A DNA stretch of 7,387 nucleotides from the NCBI GenBank assembly GCA_001786225.1, contig MFVV01000015.1, forward strand, positions 1 through 7,387, in the 5' to 3' direction. The notes below the pieces were generated by a model that was given only the letters and a program-made list of their open reading frames with translations, was not told the origin of the DNA and did not search any database. Position numbers and translations under genes: made by a program. This DNA comes from Candidatus Nomurabacteria bacterium RIFCSPLOWO2_12_FULL_46_14. GTDB taxonomy: Bacteria > Patescibacteriota > Minisyncoccia > Phycocordibacterales > UBA9973. The stretch's first letter is position 1, and every line of letters starts with the position of its first letter. Of the stretch, positions 6,454 to 7,387 are shown in pieces.

Positions 6454-7164
6454 ATGACCATTCCTATTCTCTACGAAGATGACAATATTCTAGCGGTAGA
6501 TAAGCCGTCGGGGGTTTTAGTGGACGTAATCGCGGCGAAATATCCCAAGTTTATCCTGGCGCATCGGCTGGATAAAGGAACCTCCGGGGTTTTGCTTTTA
6601 GCCAAGAATGAGAAAGCGCGTGAGTTTCTAAAAAATCAGTTCAAGAACCGCGAAGTAAAAAAATTTTATCATGCAATTGTGGTGGGTAATGTAAAAAAAG
6701 ACCACGGCGTAATCAATAAGCCGATTGGCCGGAGTCCTAGAGATTTTCGCCGGCGCCTAGCCGGTCGCGGCGCGCGCGGCGAAATGCGCGAGGCGATTAC
6801 GGAGTATAGAGTACTAAGGAGATTTAAGGCCGGGAAAAGGTCGGACCTTAAAAATTCAAAAAGGTCCGACCTTGAGGAGGCCTTTACCTATCTGGAAGTT
6901 TATCCAAAAACCGGCCGCACTCACCAGATCCGAGTGCATTTAAAGTTTTTTAATTATCCGGTGGTGGGGGATATATTATACAATCCGAAGGGGTTACCCC
7001 TACCCAACCTCCCCCTATGTAGGGGGAGGAGCGGAGGGGGTATTCCGCGCATGATGCTCCATGCCCTCTCCATAGAATTCAAGATTCCAAGTGGTAAAAT
7101 GATTAAAGTGGAATCGCCCTTGCCGAAGGTGTTTAATGATTTATTAAGTGACAGGGTAGCTTAA
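6454..7164 (+). CDS. RluA-family 23S rRNA/tRNA pseudouridine synthase with two inserted segments
   Basis: Isomerises specific uridines in rRNA or tRNA to pseudouridine; 236 residues. Motifs are the N-terminal YEDDNILAVDKPSGVLV (7-23), the catalytic HRLDKGTSGVLLLAKN (37-52) with Asp40, KKFYHAIVVG, and GRTHQIRVHL followed by VVGD. It begins directly with the catalytic domain and has no S4 RNA-binding domain, so it is like RluA rather than RluC/RluD; the target site cannot be deduced. Two stretches do not belong to the family core. Residues 128-140 (KRSDL, KNS, KRSDL) lie between strands YRVLRRF and FTYLEV. Residues about 181-197 (LPLPNLPLCRGRSGGGI) lie between VGDILYNPKG and RMMLHA. Each is encoded by a palindromic DNA repeat and keeps the frame, and both fall where loops are expected, so the enzyme may still be active. 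It starts 43 nt after ppsA without a clear Shine-Dalgarno; the ATG gives the expected N-terminus. Confidence 0.92.
   Translation: MTIPILYEDDNILAVDKPSGVLVDVIAAKYPKFILAHRLDKGTSGVLLLAKNEKAREFLKNQFKNREVKKFYHAIVVGNVKKDHGVINKPIGRSPRDFRRRLAGRGARGEMREAITEYRVLRRFKAGKRSDLKNSKRSDLEEAFTYLEVYPKTGRTHQIRVHLKFFNYPVVGDILYNPKGLPLPNLPLCRGRSGGGIPRMMLHALSIEFKIPSGKMIKVESPLPKVFNDLLSDRVA
6835..6873. repeat. Palindromic repeat pair inside the pseudouridine synthase gene
   Basis: AAGGTCGGACCTT (6837-6849) and AAGGTCCGACCTT (6861-6873) are exact reverse complements separated by 11 nt. Each arm is itself a palindrome around one central base (AAGGTC-N-GACCTT). With two extra leading A bases they also form a 15-nt direct repeat with a single central mismatch at a 24-nt (8-codon) period, so the protein contains KRSDL twice. 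The sequence interrupts the normal strand-turn-strand of the enzyme without breaking the frame. This looks like a small dispersed palindromic element; copies elsewhere in the genome would confirm it. Confidence 0.8.
6995..7042. repeat. C-rich/G-rich hairpin repeat inside the pseudouridine synthase gene
   Basis: CCTCCCCCTA (7008-7017) and TAGGGGGAGG (7020-7029) are perfect complements around a 2-nt loop. An outer imperfect layer pairs TACCCC (6995-7000) with GGGGTA (7037-7042). The block is 48 nt, exactly 16 codons, and is strongly biased in base composition compared with the surrounding gene. It encodes the low-complexity PLPNLPLCRGRSGGG that is absent from the usual RluA core. Similar CTCCCCCT...AGGGGGAG hairpins are, from memory, common dispersed repeats in several bacterial groups. 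Insertion into a surface loop of an existing gene is inferred. Confidence 0.8.
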
Positions 7165-7177
7165 CATACGATATATC
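7148..7177 (+). promoter_or_regulatory. Possible sigma70-type promoter for the zinc-ribbon gene
   Basis: GTGACA (7148-7153; 5 of 6 to TTGACA) and TATATC (7172-7177; 4 of 6 to TATAAT) are 18 nt apart and lie just upstream of the last gene. The -35 would fall in the end of the pseudouridine synthase gene and the -10 in the middle of the 24-bp palindrome, a typical arrangement for repression. The match is modest and could be chance in AT-rich sequence. Confidence 0.25.
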
Positions 7178-7185
7178 GTATGTTA
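7162..7185. promoter_or_regulatory. Perfect 24-bp palindrome, candidate operator
   Basis: Bases 7162-7173 (TAACATACGATA) are followed by their exact reverse complement to 7185; the symmetry stops at both ends (T7161/G7186). It begins with the TAA stop of the pseudouridine synthase and ends 16 nt before the zinc-ribbon ATG. It is AT-rich with no T-tract on either side, so it is a poor intrinsic terminator, while a two-fold symmetric site of this length is typical for a dimeric repressor. The palindrome is certain; the operator role is inference and no regulator gene is visible nearby. Confidence 0.5.
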
Positions 7186-7201
7186 GAAAACAATATCAGC
7201 C

Positions 7202-7387
7202 ATGGCGCATATTGAAGAAAACCGAATATGTCAAAACTGTAAAAAAGATTTCGTAATTGAGCCGGAGGATTTTAATTTCTATGAGAAAATCAAAGTCCCG
7301 CCGCCCTCTTGGTGTCCGGAATGCCGGCTGATTCGGCGGCTTTCTTTCCAAAATACCTGGAATCTAAATTGGCGAAACTGCGACAAA
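7202..7387 (+). CDS. Small zinc-ribbon protein, N-terminal part (3'-truncated)
   Basis: An open frame of 62 codons runs from ATG at 7202 off the right edge. Cysteines are paired as C10-QN-C13 and C38-PE-C41, with a further Cys60, the layout of a treble-clef or zinc-ribbon site. Between the pairs lies an acidic then basic stretch FVIEPEDFNFYEKIKVPPP. The combination of an N-terminal CxxC, DFxFYEKIKVPPP and WCPECRLIRRL resembles uncharacterised small proteins I recall from Parcubacteria-like genomes. Function is unknown; nucleic-acid or ribosome binding would be a guess. The in-frame stop TAG at 7184-7186 sits inside the palindrome end, so ATG 7202 is the only good start. There is no Shine-Dalgarno. 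It is 37 nt behind the previous gene and may have its own promoter. Confidence 0.78.
   Translation, partial: MAHIEENRICQNCKKDFVIEPEDFNFYEKIKVPPPSWCPECRLIRRLSFQNTWNLNWRNCDK

Noticed and set aside
6835..7042. Frameshift or pseudogene in the pseudouridine synthase gene
   Set aside because: Core motifs before, between and after both insertions are all in the same frame with no stop, so the gene is intact although enlarged.
7180..7215. Short leader open frame MLENNISHGAY overlapping the zinc-ribbon start
   Set aside because: It is eleven codons with no ribosome binding site and no run of regulatory codons; probably chance.
1..7387. Alternative genetic code with TGA read as glycine, as in some CPR lineages
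   Set aside because: Conserved glycine positions all use GGN, no TGA occurs inside a conserved domain, and the single TGA stop is followed directly by TAG.

Overview
The window (about 47-50% G+C by eye) carries a compact, single-strand gene train and looks like part of a Candidate Phyla Radiation (Patescibacteria, Parcubacteria-like) genome. The reasons are the very tight packing, the near absence of Shine-Dalgarno sequences, the divergent short enolase, short palindromic repeats inside a coding gene, and a final gene whose double-CxxC protein resembles small zinc-ribbon proteins I associate with that group. This placement is inference, not proof. The standard bacterial code fits: every conserved domain reads through without internal TGA, and the stops are TAA except for the first gene, which ends TGA-TAG.

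Layout, all on the + strand: (1) a perfect 28-bp tandem duplication at the very left edge, running into a 5'-truncated dihydroorotate dehydrogenase (pyrD); (2) a D-2-hydroxyacid dehydrogenase of the glyoxylate/hydroxypyruvate reductase type; (3) a glycerate 2-kinase (DUF4147/MOFRL type), overlapping the previous gene by 11 nt; (4) an enolase, 3 nt further on; (5) a phosphoenolpyruvate synthase, sharing one base with the enolase stop codon; (6) a 43-nt gap filled by a strong hairpin; (7) an RluA-type pseudouridine synthase containing two separate palindromic repeats that are translated in frame; (8) a perfect 24-bp palindrome; (9) the start of a zinc-ribbon protein that runs off the right edge. 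No gene-free stretch exceeds 300 bases.

Genes 2-5 form a coherent pathway in reaction order: hydroxypyruvate (or glyoxylate chemistry) -> D-glycerate -> 2-phosphoglycerate -> phosphoenolpyruvate <-> pyruvate. The overlaps and 3-nt spacing strongly suggest one transcript. pyrD (pyrimidine synthesis) lies 12 nt upstream and may be co-transcribed. The pseudouridine synthase is probably a separate or attenuated unit, because a hairpin lies between it and the PEP synthase gene. That hairpin has terminator features only when read on the minus strand.

I saw no tRNA, rRNA, CRISPR array, transposase or phage gene. The most unusual items are the four-step glycerate-to-pyruvate operon, the two in-frame repeat insertions in one gene, the wrongly oriented terminator-like hairpin, and the 24-bp palindrome upstream of the zinc-ribbon gene.
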